A stretch of 64,000 nt of DNA from DATLXU01 sp035575515 (GTDB lineage: Bacteria > Acidobacteriota > Blastocatellia > UBA7656): positions 62,001-126,000 of the forward strand of contig DATLXU010000060.1 of NCBI GenBank assembly GCA_035575515.1, read 5' to 3'. The notes beneath the pieces were generated by a model. That model was not told where the DNA came from. It did not search any database and saw only the letters and a list, made by a program, of their open reading frames with translations. Below, piece after piece: positions 33,798-42,837 of the stretch; the first letter of the stretch is position 1; every line of letters begins with the position of its first letter. The position numbers and the translations under genes were made by a program.

Positions 33798-35897
33798 TTA
33801 CATGTCTTCTCCCGTGACGCGGCAGCGGTCGCGAAGTTCGGCCAATCGGCCTGCATCCCATGACGAGGTGTGGCCGTAGCGGTCGCCTGCGTATGCGAGT
33901 CCGTCGACGCGCTCGGACCCGCAACTTGGGCAATGGCTGTGAAGTCCGCGCGAGCTTGCGCCGCAGCTCGCGCAAACGGTGAATTCGGGGCAGAAAACCA
34001 ACCCCGCGCAGCCCGATTGATAAAAGGCCTGCGAGATCAAGCGGCCAAGATCATCTGCTTGAGGTTTCGATTCGCCCATCCAGATTTCAGTCGCCGCGTT
34101 GACGAATCCGAATTCGTGAAAGACTCCTTCGGTCCTGACTCGATCAAGTACGCTCACCCCGCTCGTCTGAGCGAGCCGCACGCCGTCCGTGTAATAGCCT
34201 GCGCCTGCACTGGCATCACCGCAGACGGCTCGCGCAGCTGTGTCGCCGAAAAATCTCAGGTCTAATCGCGCGAGGCGGTGTGCGGTGACTTCCGTAGATT
34301 GGCCGCTCAGCAGGAATCGAACTTTGTGCTTGTTCGACAGCCGCTCGATCTCGCGCTTCAAATGGGTTAGCACCTTGAGCGCAAACTCCATTGTCTCTTC
34401 CGAATCGTGAAGGTCGGATTGAAGCGCGGCGCGACAGAGTTCATTCAGGCCGACTGGATTGATTGCGTGAATAGTCCAGTTGAGTTTCAGAAATGGCGCG
34501 CCGCTCGCCCGCGTAGCCAATGCTGCGAGCGGGCCGCGCTCGCCTAATGCTAAAAGCTTTTCAAGAAAGACTCGCTTTTCGAGATGAGCCTGCGCGGCAG
34601 TTTCCATCAATCGGGTCAATTCTTCAAACACCTGCACGTGATTTCCGGCGGCGAGGTATCCGACGCGCGGCAGGTTCAGCGATACGACCTGAAATTGAGC
34701 CGAGCGCATCGCATGAGTCGGCGTGCGCGCAATTGCCTGCTGGTCGCCTATGCCGTAGCGCCGATAAAATGTCCCTTCGTCGTCGCGGTCAAACGCGATG
34801 GTCAGGCCGCCGCGCTCGACTGCCAAACGACTCGCAAGCTCAAGAACGGCGCGGTAGCCCGCAATCTCGTTGAAGTGACGGTTGATGTGCAATATGAGTC
34901 GCGGCGTTAAAAAGGCGCGGCCCGAGCCGTCGCCTTCGATATAGACTTCAAACAACGCTTGCAGGAAGCGATGCGCTTCGTTCATGAAATCGCCGTAGGT
35001 CTGATCGAGCGTCTGCCCGCCCGGCCCGATTGCCTGGCAATTTTTCATGTAAGACGGCGCGTCCCAATCCAGATGCAGGTCTGAAAATATTATCTGCCCG
35101 CCGCGCGCAACCGCTGGCGCAGAGAATTCAAATATCAATGTTTGAGCAAGTTGCTTAATTGTCCGGTCGTCCGCGTCAACAAGAAACGGCGCGATAGCGA
35201 AATTGAGCGAGTCCCAAACGACCGGGCCTGCGAGGTATCCTTGCAGCGCGGCTGAAAGTTTCACTATGTGCGCGGCCAGCACTTCAGCGCGGCGCGCGGG
35301 GCGCGAGCTTGCAAAGCCTTCGGGCAGGGTGATACCGAACTCTTTGATGTAATCAACAGCCGACGTGAGCGAGTAGGGACGATCAACTGCGCCAATGCCA
35401 TGAATGTGAATGTCTCCAACGAGGTGCGCGTTTGCGATCTGCTCTGAAAAGACGTTTATGATGGCGTACTCGCGCTTGATTGATTCGGCGAGCATCAGGC
35501 TTGTGCCTTCAGGGCCATAAGGCTGCGCGCTTGATTCGCGAAACGAGCTGTGCATTATTCGATCAACGTCGTAGAACGGCACGCCCAGCCGCGTGTGCGA
35601 GCGATAAGAATCTTCAAGCCCGATCTCCAGCAGCTTCGCGTCAACCAGTCCGCGAATAAGCGATGAGCTTAATTGACGAAAGCCGAGCTTCTGAATCATC
35701 TCGCGGATTTCGAGGCTGATTTGATAAGCGAGGTCCGGGTCGAGGTTGGCTTCGCGCACGAGCGCGTCGGCGATGCGCTGGGAATCGAAAAGCGCAACAT
35801 CTTCGTCCGATTGGCGCACGAGCACTTCTGGCTCACCGCTGAACTCATCGGGTGAAATTTCCGGGTTGTCATTTGGAGAAATCCGGTCGGGATCCAT
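33798..35897 (-). CDS. nrdD: Anaerobic ribonucleoside-triphosphate reductase-like protein (NrdD family)
   Basis: About 699 residues. An ATP-cone-like domain comes first (LFDSQRIADALVREANLDPD). The catalytic barrel follows, with GDIHIHGIGAVDRPYSLTSA, ARGGQIIFSDLHLDWDAP, IEGDGSGRAFLTPRLILHIN and a four-Cys zinc site near the C-terminus (CASCGASSRG and HCPSCGSERV). Class III reductases carry a glycyl radical near the end (R-x-x-G-Y). Here the corresponding stretch is AYAGDRYGHTSSWDAGR, which differs in detail, and no NrdG activase gene is near. It should make deoxyribonucleotides without oxygen if active. ATG 35897 is preferred to a TTG at 35993, because the latter would overlap purN. Confidence 0.8.
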   Translation of the reverse strand: MDPDRISPNDNPEISPDEFSGEPEVLVRQSDEDVALFDSQRIADALVREANLDPDLAYQISLEIREMIQKLGFRQLSSSLIRGLVDAKLLEIGLEDSYRSHTRLGVPFYDVDRIMHSSFRESSAQPYGPEGTSLMLAESIKREYAIINVFSEQIANAHLVGDIHIHGIGAVDRPYSLTSAVDYIKEFGITLPEGFASSRPARRAEVLAAHIVKLSAALQGYLAGPVVWDSLNFAIAPFLVDADDRTIKQLAQTLIFEFSAPAVARGGQIIFSDLHLDWDAPSYMKNCQAIGPGGQTLDQTYGDFMNEAHRFLQALFEVYIEGDGSGRAFLTPRLILHINRHFNEIAGYRAVLELASRLAVERGGLTIAFDRDDEGTFYRRYGIGDQQAIARTPTHAMRSAQFQVVSLNLPRVGYLAAGNHVQVFEELTRLMETAAQAHLEKRVFLEKLLALGERGPLAALATRASGAPFLKLNWTIHAINPVGLNELCRAALQSDLHDSEETMEFALKVLTHLKREIERLSNKHKVRFLLSGQSTEVTAHRLARLDLRFFGDTAARAVCGDASAGAGYYTDGVRLAQTSGVSVLDRVRTEGVFHEFGFVNAATEIWMGESKPQADDLGRLISQAFYQSGCAGLVFCPEFTVCASCGASSRGLHSHCPSCGSERVDGLAYAGDRYGHTSSWDAGRLAELRDRCRVTGEDM

Positions 35898-35986
35898 CGC
35901 GGAGTAAAGATACTTGTTTTGCGCGCCGGAAGCAATGCCAATTGCGGCTTGCGCAGTCGTGCGCGTTAGGTTATGTTGCGCGCGGT

Positions 35987-36604
35987 ATGGCAAAACCGAG
36001 AATCGGAATTCTCATCTCAGGTCGAGGCTCGAACATGGTCGCGCTGCTCGACGCAATGCGCGAAGGTCGACTCGATGCAGAGGCGGCTGTCGTCATCAGC
36101 AACATCGAATCGGCTGCCGGATTAGCGAAGGCTCAGGAGCGCGGCGTTGACACTCTTTTCATCAGCCACAGAGGGCGCGCGCGCGAAGAGTACGACAGAG
36201 AAATGATTGTTGAATTAAAGCGGCGCGGTGTGGAACTTGTTTGCCTTGCAGGTTATATGCGGCTGCTCAGTGCGGAGTTTATCCGCGCGTTTGAGAATCG
36301 CATTCTCAATATTCACCCGTCGCTGCTGCCTGCATTTCCCGGTCTCAACGCGCAGCGACAGGCGCTTGAGCACGGCGTCAAAATAACTGGCTGCACGGTG
36401 CACATAGTTGATGAAGAACTCGATCACGGGCCTATAGTTTTGCAGCGCGCGGTTGAAGTGCGCGACGACGATACGGTTGAAACACTCTCGGCGCGGATAC
36501 TCGAACAGGAGCATCGTATTTACGCGGAAGCGGTGCGGCGCGCGCTCAGTCCCGGCTTTCGCATTGAAGGTAGAAGGACGTTTTTTGCCGAATCCTTCGG
36601 CTGA
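35987..36604 (+). CDS. purN: Phosphoribosylglycinamide formyltransferase PurN
   Basis: A 205-residue enzyme that transfers the formyl group from 10-formyltetrahydrofolate to GAR in purine synthesis (cytoplasm). The opening KPRIGILISGRGSNMVALLD binds the phosphate of GAR. The active-site stretch FENRILNIHPSLLPAFPGL carries the catalytic Asn and His, and TGCTVHIVDEELDHGPIV the Asp. ATG 35987 gives the family length; the frame is open further upstream but that part lies across the start of the divergent nrdD-like gene. A 12-bp inverted repeat follows the stop. Confidence 0.94.
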   Translation: MAKPRIGILISGRGSNMVALLDAMREGRLDAEAAVVISNIESAAGLAKAQERGVDTLFISHRGRAREEYDREMIVELKRRGVELVCLAGYMRLLSAEFIRAFENRILNIHPSLLPAFPGLNAQRQALEHGVKITGCTVHIVDEELDHGPIVLQRAVEVRDDDTVETLSARILEQEHRIYAEAVRRALSPGFRIEGRRTFFAESFG

Positions 36605-36613
36605 AAAGATTAT

Positions 36614-36681
36614 GGCAGCGACCCGGTGTCGGACTGCCTCGAAAGGACGATTCTACCAGCGTTATTTATCGGGTCGCTGCC
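36614..36681 (+). terminator. 12-bp inverted repeat after purN
   Basis: GGCAGCGACCCG (36614-36625) pairs perfectly with CGGGTCGCTGCC (36670-36681) across a 44-base loop. There is no clear T-run, so a terminator role is only probable. It lies between the convergent purN and TPR genes. Confidence 0.5.
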
Positions 36682-36771
36682 TATTACTTAGATTGCCGGA
36701 CACCCCCGATGGAGTTGCCTGCCCGTTTTGTGAAAATTTTTTCGCGCTCGCTGGCTTCTAAAGTCCGGTTT

Positions 36772-37503
36772 CTAATCCAATCCGGCCTGCTGTGCCGCCT
36801 TCACATCCGCGCTCGTCCTCAAATCGGCTATCATCGCGGGCGCTTTCGATTGCATTAACCGCCGACAGCGTTCGAGGTTGTAGCTGGCATCCGTAAAGCC
36901 GCCGTCCGATTGCTGAAGTGCAATGCGAAATTCGCGTTCGGCATCCGTTATGCGGCCAAGCATCACAAATACAACTCCGAGGTTGTTATGACAGGCAGGC
37001 AGCGGGAATTTGGATTGAGCGATGGCCCGGCGATAATTCTCGATTGCGCCGGCGTAGTCGCCCCCGCGTTGAAGCGCCAGTCCTAGCTTGAACAGCGATG
37101 CGGAGTGCCGCCCGCTGGAAGCCCGCGCTGCCTGATTGAATGCCTCCTTCGCTTCACGGTAGCGGCCCATCTCTTCGAGCGCGACGCCGAGCGCATAAGA
37201 TGCGTTCACGTAGCGGCCCGCACGCGCTTTGATTGCCGCTCGATACCACTTCACAGCTTCGCTCTTGCGACCTAGCTTGTAATTGCAAACGCCAATGTTA
37301 TAGCTCGCTTCGGCATAGAAGCTGCCCGTAGGATTAAGAGCCTGTTGGTATTCGTATATTGCAAGTTCATACTGACCACGCTCGAAGGCTTGATTGCCCA
37401 TCTCTAACGCTTCGCGTTCACCGTCGGCGAGCGCGATGGACGCTGTCGCCAATAGAAGAGTCATGGTTGCAGTAATCGCATTGATAAGCCTGTTGATGCG
37501 CAT
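36772..37503 (-). CDS. Secreted TPR-repeat protein
   Basis: A 243-residue protein. A signal peptide (MRINRLINAITATMTLLLAT, cleavage near IALA) is followed by five tetratricopeptide repeats of about 34-37 residues (ELAIYEYQQALNPTG, YAEASYNIGVCNYKLGRKSE, YVNASYALGVALEEMGRYRE, PACHNNLGVVFVMLGRI). It is of the same type as the protein at 27702-28508. A scaffold role in the periplasm is likely; the partner is unknown. The gene is convergent with purN. Confidence 0.82.
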   Translation of the reverse strand: MRINRLINAITATMTLLLATASIALADGEREALEMGNQAFERGQYELAIYEYQQALNPTGSFYAEASYNIGVCNYKLGRKSEAVKWYRAAIKARAGRYVNASYALGVALEEMGRYREAKEAFNQAARASSGRHSASLFKLGLALQRGGDYAGAIENYRRAIAQSKFPLPACHNNLGVVFVMLGRITDAEREFRIALQQSDGGFTDASYNLERCRRLMQSKAPAMIADLRTSADVKAAQQAGLD

Positions 37504-37630
37504 TATCCTTCCTTGTCGGCGCGGAATGTTTTATGCGCCGACAGGAGAGAGTCTAAGGAGAGCAAACAGGTCTTTCTTTCAAAAAGTTGCTGAGGTTTTT
37601 CAAATCTTGCTGAAAAGCAATCCGCGCTTC

Positions 37631-38515
37631 TCAGCGCCCGCTCACGTCGCGGTAGGATTTAGGCGTAAGCCCTGTGAATCGGCGAAAGATAGTTGTGAAA
37701 TGGCTCTGGCTCTTGAAGCCGACCCGCAAGCCTATTTCAACAATCGGCAATTGCGTATCCACGAGCAATGCTTTCGCGCGCTCGATTCTGCTCCTGATTA
37801 AAAACTGATGCGGAGTCAGGCCCGCCGCCTGTTTGAATGCGCGGGTGAAGTGGTAAGGACTCAAATCAACCGCGTCGGCTATCTCGGCAAGCGCAAGGTC
37901 GCGGCTCAGGTTATCGGCAATGAACTCGGTGGCGAGCCTGAGCCTGCGTCCCGACAATCCGCCCGCAGGCTCGCGCAGTTTGTGTCCCGCAACGGAATAA
38001 TTGCGAAGCAGATACACAGCGAGAATGTTGGCAAGCGATTCGGCATAGAGTCGCCCGGCGGGTCGCTCGGACGCAGCTTCCCTTGCGAGCGCCTGTCCAA
38101 TTTGTCTTATTAACGCATCTTGCGCGGAGCAATTCTCTGTCAACACAACGCGACCGGTCAACAGCGAATCCGCTGCCGCGCGCTCAAGCAGGCGGGGTTC
38201 GAGAAAGAGCGATATGTGTTCAATCTCATCATCCCATCGCGCAGAATAAGGCTGGCCTGCAGGAAGGATTGATGTCTGGCCTACGATTGCGGGTCCGGTT
38301 CTGTTTTTGCCCGTCGCCGAATGCAGTTCTGAGATGAAGGAGCCATCGAGCGTAATAACGATATAGTGTTCGGCGTTCCAGCGTTTGCTCATTTCGCCAC
38401 TGCGCAGGCGCGTGTGTTGCACCCTTATTCCGTCCCACGCTTTAGTGTGCTTGAAGATGAATCGCGGTTGAGAAGGCTCAGCCTGCTGCGTAATGAGGCG
38501 TCGTTGCGTGTACAT
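37631..38515 (-). CDS. AraC-family transcriptional regulator
   Basis: A 294-residue regulator. The N-terminal 170 residues form a cupin-like sensing half with AGQPYSARWDDEIEHISLFL. The C-terminal 100 residues hold two helix-turn-helix units: LALAEIADAVDLSPYHFTRA and LPIVEIGLRVGFKSQSHFTT, followed by FRRFTGLTPKSYR. This is the full AraC/XylS signature. The effector and target genes are unknown. GGGAGGAAG precedes the ATG by 5 bases. The upstream spacer (38516-38730) contains GC-rich inverted repeats and no neighbour suitable as a target. Confidence 0.9.
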   Translation of the reverse strand: MYTQRRLITQQAEPSQPRFIFKHTKAWDGIRVQHTRLRSGEMSKRWNAEHYIVITLDGSFISELHSATGKNRTGPAIVGQTSILPAGQPYSARWDDEIEHISLFLEPRLLERAAADSLLTGRVVLTENCSAQDALIRQIGQALAREAASERPAGRLYAESLANILAVYLLRNYSVAGHKLREPAGGLSGRRLRLATEFIADNLSRDLALAEIADAVDLSPYHFTRAFKQAAGLTPHQFLIRSRIERAKALLVDTQLPIVEIGLRVGFKSQSHFTTIFRRFTGLTPKSYRDVSGR

Positions 38516-38630
38516 CGAGCTTCCTCCCTGCTATTGAAGATGATTTGAAGTTTTCCCTGCTTCTACGAGTATAACGAGCCGATTGTCCCTGAGCTAATGA
38601 TGCGAGGTAGGAATAAATGAAAATGGCTTG

Positions 38631-38710
38631 TAAGGGCGGACGTTCCTGCCCGCCCCTGAATGATAATATAGAAGCTCCGCAAACAGGGCGACCACCGCAG
38701 GGCCGCCCCT
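38631..38710. repeat. Pair of GC-rich inverted repeats upstream of the AraC gene
   Basis: Two imperfect palindromes, 38631-38658 (AGGGCGG against CCGCCCCT) and 38685-38710 (AGGGCGA against GCCGCCCCT), lie about 25 bases apart. Both carry the same terminal CGCCCCT. The second is followed by AAAAAAC on the plus strand. Confidence 0.6.
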
Positions 38711-38730
38711 AAAAAACATCCGAATCAGTG

Positions 38731-39495
38731 CTAACGAATCGAGCGAATGGTGAAAGTGATTGGACGAGTCGTCACCATGCCGATTTCGGTTCCGCTGCGA
38801 AGCTCGGCTTCGTTGCCCTTTGTAAGCAGCGCCCCAGCCACACCCGCGCCCGCTCCGAGCACTGCGCCGATGCCCGCGCCTTTCGCGCCGCCAATCACGC
38901 CGCCGAGTATTGCGCCGCCTGCCGTTCCGCCGCCAACATAAATAATCTGTCGCTTGTCAGAAGACCGACCGCTCACTTCGTTCTCCGCATCAACCTCGCC
39001 GTGACGGTCGTCTTGAAGCTCGGTCAGCACGCCGTCAATCGAATACTTCTTGCCGTCTGGCACGACGAGCGTATCGAACGCAACGGCAAGCTGTCCTTCG
39101 CGCCCGCGCGAGCGCGCAGGGATGGCCGATGTCACGCGGCCCTCGACGATTGAGCCTGCCGGAACGACCTCAACTCCGTCGGCATAGACCGGCGTGATGA
39201 CCGTCGCTTTGAACCGGTCGCCCATGCGCGATTTGCCTGAGCTGATAGTTTGATTCATCCTCAACCGGAAGTACTGATTCTGATCGAGCCTGTAGGTAGC
39301 ATAGACCGGCCCGACGACTGCCGGAGCAGGCTCATTGTACGTCGGTCGGGCGACGGCGCGCGCCCGCGTAATGCGCGACTTGCGCGTCATCGTAGGCTTG
39401 CGCTTCGTGTGCGCTTCGATTGATTGCGCGAGCGGCGAGCCTGCGCTTATCAACAACGCAATCGCCGCGAGTGAACTGACGAGAATCCTCTTCAT
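38731..39495 (-). CDS. Secreted protein with glycine-zipper C-terminal region
   Basis: A 254-residue protein from ATG 39495, chosen because GGGGAGAG lies just upstream. The signal peptide (MKRILVSSLAAIALLISAGS) is followed by a basic stretch (KRKPTMTRKSRITRAR), a beta-rich domain (MNQTISSGKSRMGDRFKATV) and a glycine zipper (GGGTAGGAILGGVIGGAKGA, then GIGAVLGAGAGVAGA). Glycine zippers often insert into or lie against membranes. A conjugation-protein TraB/TrbI-like or outer-membrane role is possible, but no exact family is claimed. Confidence 0.65.
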   Translation of the reverse strand: MKRILVSSLAAIALLISAGSPLAQSIEAHTKRKPTMTRKSRITRARAVARPTYNEPAPAVVGPVYATYRLDQNQYFRLRMNQTISSGKSRMGDRFKATVITPVYADGVEVVPAGSIVEGRVTSAIPARSRGREGQLAVAFDTLVVPDGKKYSIDGVLTELQDDRHGEVDAENEVSGRSSDKRQIIYVGGGTAGGAILGGVIGGAKGAGIGAVLGAGAGVAGALLTKGNEAELRSGTEIGMVTTRPITFTIRSIR

Positions 39496-39677
39496 AACTC
39501 TCTCCCCTTCCTGCTGCATTTCCAATTTTGAAATTGGGCTTATTGATTTCGTTACGGCGATAAGATGAGAGGTGAAGCGCACGGCGTTGTCTTTGCAGAA
39601 AGCGGCTAAGATTATTCAGGCTGAACAATTAACAGACCATTTCGTCTTATGGGCAACACGATTTCGTGCCCGGTTGA

Positions 39678-39914
39678 TTAATCAGAATCTCTAGCGGGAT
39701 TCAGATACGCCCTCTTAAGGCGAAGCCATAGTTCTCTTACTTCCGCTTCTTCTTTCTGCAACTGCTCGTCCCATCCCATCTGTTTAGCCGATGCCATCAG
39801 CGCATCTGTCTGCCTCAGTTTCAATTCAATGCTTGTCGAGCGCAGTTCTTCAACCTCTAAAGCGTTAGCCAGTTCGTAGCGCGCCTTGAATGCTTGGGCT
39901 TCGTCTTTCGTCAT
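39678..39914 (-). CDS. Small hypothetical protein after uvrC
   Basis: A 78-residue, highly charged, helical protein (TKDEAQAFKARYELANALEV; QLQKEEAEVRELWLRLKRAY). It starts 11 bases after the uvrC stop on the same strand, so it is probably co-transcribed. I recognise no domain. Small helical proteins of this kind occur beside repair or regulatory genes in many bacteria, but no function can be given. GGAATAAGCA lies before the ATG. Confidence 0.6.
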   Translation of the reverse strand: MTKDEAQAFKARYELANALEVEELRSTSIELKLRQTDALMASAKQMGWDEQLQKEEAEVRELWLRLKRAYLNPARDSD

Positions 39915-39925
39915 TGCTTATTCCT

Positions 39926-41770
39926 TCAGTTCTCTGATTCTACATCATCTGAGGCTTCGGCCTCTCTCTTTTTGAGATTGGCAAAATGCTCAAGGATGCG
40001 CTCGGCCTGCGTCGCTCCGACGAACGGTTTCAATTCCGCGAAGCTCGCTTCCGACACGCGCTTGAGGCTCCCGAAGTTGCGAAGCAATCGCTGCTTCAAT
40101 TTTTCGCCTACGCCGGGAATCGAAGTTAAATCAGAACGGAAATCGCGCATCGCCCTTCGCTTGCGATGATAGGTCACAGCAAACCGGTGAGTCTCGTCGC
40201 GTATCATCTGAATCAGATGCAAAACTGGCGAATGATGATCTAAGCGGACAGGCTCGTCTTTGCCTTTGACGAACAATAACTCTTCGCGCTTGGCAATCGA
40301 AGCCGTCGGCAACGCCTCAAGCCCAAGCTCGTGGAGCGCGCGCGCAGCAGCCGCAAGCTGCCCTTTGCCTCCGTCAATCAAAACCAGATTCGGCAACGGC
40401 CTGTCTTCGCGCAGCAGCCGCGAATACCTTCGGCCAACGACTTCGTACATTGATTGAAAATCATCTGCGCGGCCTTCGACCGAACGCACTTTAAACTTTC
40501 TATAATCAGACTTCTTCATCTCGCCGTGCTCGCAGACTACCATCGAGGCGACGTTCTCATCGCCCTGAATATTTGAAATATCAAACGACTCGATGCGCTC
40601 AGGCAACTCAGGCAGTTCCAGAGCCTCTTGAAGCTCCTGCAAAACTTTCTGCATATCGGGCCGCTGCACGCGGAAGCGTCCATCGAAATTCAACCGCGCG
40701 TTCTTCTCGACAAGATCAATCAAGTCGCGCTTAACGCCGCGCTGCGGCGCGGTGATGCGAACGCGCCGCCCGCGCAGATTCGACAAGTACTCCTCAAGCA
40801 GCGCGCGGTCTTCAAAATCTACGGGGATGTGAACCTCGCCCGGCGCGTAATCGCCTGCGGTGTAGTATTGCTTGAGCGCCTGCCCTAAGAAATGTCCGGG
40901 ATCAAAAGGCTCCGTGATGTCTTCCCAATAGAACTCGCGCTTGCCGACGATCTTTCCTTCGCGCATCGTGAAGAGCGCGAGCGCAAGCTGATGCCCTTCG
41001 CGGTAGTAGCCGAAGATGTCAACGTCTTCGCCTGAAACGGTCATCATCTTCTGCTGCTCGCCCAGTCGCTCGATAGTCTTCAATTGATCTCGATAACGCG
41101 CCGCCGCTTCAAATCGCAACTCGTCTGACGCTTTCAGCATTCGCTCCTTTAGCGCAGCTTCGAGGTCAGCCTTCTTCCCCTGAAGCAGCATCTCAACGTC
41201 GCGCACAGCTTCGTCGTAATGCTCAAGCGTGCAGAGTTCTTTCACGCACGGCCCCAAGCATCGTTTGATGTGATACTCAAGGCACGGGCGGTCGGCCTTG
41301 CCGTCAATCTCCATCGTGCAGGTGCGAAGCTGAAAGTGGCGATTGATTAAATCGAGCGTCTGCCACGCAAGCGACGGCGGCAGGTATGGGCCATAGTATC
41401 GCGAGCCGTCTTTGACAATCTTTCGCGCGATGATGGCGCGCGGCGCAGGCTCGTTTGTGATTTTGATGTGCGGGTATTGCTTGTCGTCTTTGAGCAGGAT
41501 GTTGAAAGGCGGCTTGTGCTTTTTTATGAGATTGCTTTCAAGCGCGAGCGCCTCAATCTCATTATCGGTGACAATCAGTTCAAAGTCAGCGATGCGCGAG
41601 ACAAGCTCATCGGTCTTGGCATCGCGCGAACGTGATGCTTGAAAGTACTGCCGCACGCGATTGCGAAGGTTCTTGGCCTTGCCGACGTAGAGAACCTTGT
41701 TCCGTTCGTCGCGGTAGATATAACAGCCGGGCTGCGTCGGCAGGCTTGCGAGTTTTTCTGCGAGCGTCAT
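39926..41770 (-). CDS. uvrC: Excinuclease ABC subunit C
   Basis: A 614-residue nuclease that makes both incisions in nucleotide excision repair after loading by UvrA and UvrB. The GIY-YIG domain is at about 10-95 (PGCYIYRDERNKVLYVGKAK). The UvrB-binding helix pair is at about 200-235 (EAALKERMLKASDELRFEAA). The RNase H-like second nuclease follows from about 370 (IESFDISNIQGDENVASMVV; LVLIDGGKGQLAAAARAL). The helix-hairpin-helix end is SIPGVGEKLKQRLLRNFGS. The ATG at 41770 abuts heptad repeats with no Shine-Dalgarno site. Confidence 0.96.
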   Translation of the reverse strand: MTLAEKLASLPTQPGCYIYRDERNKVLYVGKAKNLRNRVRQYFQASRSRDAKTDELVSRIADFELIVTDNEIEALALESNLIKKHKPPFNILLKDDKQYPHIKITNEPAPRAIIARKIVKDGSRYYGPYLPPSLAWQTLDLINRHFQLRTCTMEIDGKADRPCLEYHIKRCLGPCVKELCTLEHYDEAVRDVEMLLQGKKADLEAALKERMLKASDELRFEAAARYRDQLKTIERLGEQQKMMTVSGEDVDIFGYYREGHQLALALFTMREGKIVGKREFYWEDITEPFDPGHFLGQALKQYYTAGDYAPGEVHIPVDFEDRALLEEYLSNLRGRRVRITAPQRGVKRDLIDLVEKNARLNFDGRFRVQRPDMQKVLQELQEALELPELPERIESFDISNIQGDENVASMVVCEHGEMKKSDYRKFKVRSVEGRADDFQSMYEVVGRRYSRLLREDRPLPNLVLIDGGKGQLAAAARALHELGLEALPTASIAKREELLFVKGKDEPVRLDHHSPVLHLIQMIRDETHRFAVTYHRKRRAMRDFRSDLTSIPGVGEKLKQRLLRNFGSLKRVSEASFAELKPFVGATQAERILEHFANLKKREAEASDDVESEN

Positions 41771-41901
41771 AGGCAGGTGTCAGTGGTCAGTGGCCGGTGA
41801 TCAGTTGAAAGGCTAATGTCTTGAAAATGGCTCTGGAAGCCCGTTTCAAGGCGACGATCAATTCTTCACCTGCCCACTGACCACCGGCCACTGACCACTA
41901 G
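41771..41901. repeat. Heptad hairpin repeat between uvrC and the next gene
   Basis: Five heptads of type GGTCAGT (41771-41805) start one base after the uvrC start codon. Five inverted heptads of type CCACTGA (41867-41901) end in the TAG stop (41898-41900) of the neighbouring gene. A shorter inner palindrome, CTTGAAA (41820-41826) against TTTCAAG (41844-41850), lies in the loop. The whole 127-base spacer is accounted for. Confidence 0.9.
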
Positions 41902-42662
41902 TTCAGCTTGTAAATCGGGCGATACTTCCCTTCCTCGAACCGGAATTTGAAGTTGCCTTCAAAGCGGCGGATGCCCGAAACGCCGCTTCCCGAAGCGAGC
42001 GTCGGAAACCGCAGCGAGCCTTCAAATTGCGAGTAATCTATCGTCGCGTTGAAGGTGCGCAGCTTCGCGGCTTCTTTGTCAATCGCATCGAGGTTGTGGA
42101 GCGATTCGATTCTGATCGTCAGAACTTCGCCGGTCTGCGGGTCAAGCATCACTACGCCCGATGCGAGCGGCACGTTTGTCACTTCGGCCTTCGGCACGAA
42201 GCGATACCATTTTTCGTTCTTGCGCTCGGCTACCACTTCCTGAAAGTTGTAGTACTTGATCTTTTCAGGGAGCAGCGGAAAGAACGCCAAATCCCATATC
42301 GCGCCGACCGAAAGCAGCGTGCGCTCATCCTCGTTGACGCTGTTTTTCGGATTGCCTTTCTTATCCGTGTCTGCAACGACCTTGACTATTACAGGAGTGT
42401 CGCCTGTTTTGTCGGGCTTGGCCGCAGGCTCAACCGTGACGGTTGTGTCGCGTATCTCTTCAGTTTTGTCCTGACCGTCTTTTGATTTGTATCGCTCAAG
42501 TCGGAGTCGTTGCTCATAGCGGCAATGGTCGCGCACGTACAGCGAGCGGTCCTGATTGGCTGAGGCTTTGCAAATAAGCGCGGGCGCGTTGCAGTCCTGC
42601 TGCGCCGCAGCCTGCGCGACAAATAGAATCGCTATCAGCAAGAATGCATAAATATGTTTCAT
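41898..42662 (-). CDS. Secreted protein of unknown function
   Basis: A 254-residue protein with a signal peptide (MKHIYAFLLIAILFVAQAAA). A beta-rich mature part follows, with Cys near the start (DCNAPALICKA) and charged strands (RYKSKDGQDKTEEIRDTTVT; RNEKWYRFVPKAEVTNVPLA). The C-terminal segment (LRFPTLASGSGVSGIRRFEG, then RPIYKLN) has no clear family. Location is likely periplasmic or outer membrane. The stop codon TAG is part of a heptad repeat unit. The gene is divergent from the OmpA-type lipoprotein gene. Confidence 0.65.
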   Translation of the reverse strand: MKHIYAFLLIAILFVAQAAAQQDCNAPALICKASANQDRSLYVRDHCRYEQRLRLERYKSKDGQDKTEEIRDTTVTVEPAAKPDKTGDTPVIVKVVADTDKKGNPKNSVNEDERTLLSVGAIWDLAFFPLLPEKIKYYNFQEVVAERKNEKWYRFVPKAEVTNVPLASGVVMLDPQTGEVLTIRIESLHNLDAIDKEAAKLRTFNATIDYSQFEGSLRFPTLASGSGVSGIRRFEGNFKFRFEEGKYRPIYKLN

Positions 42663-42837
42663 ACGTTTCTTGACTCCCGAATCATTTTTCGTGTATTAAC
42701 TCTAGCGTCGCTCGTTAAAAGTATAGTTTAGTTTGTGAGCGCGCGGCAAACGCCATAGTTTTCAGGCGAAGACCGTCTAACCCGTGATAGCTTTCGTTCC
42801 AAAAGGAATGAATCTGAAATCAAACGACGGAGGCACT

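Noticed and set aside
36614..36681. Perfect 12-bp inverted repeat considered as a mobile-element end
   Set aside because: There is no transposase, target-site duplication or second copy nearby; a transcript hairpin is more likely.
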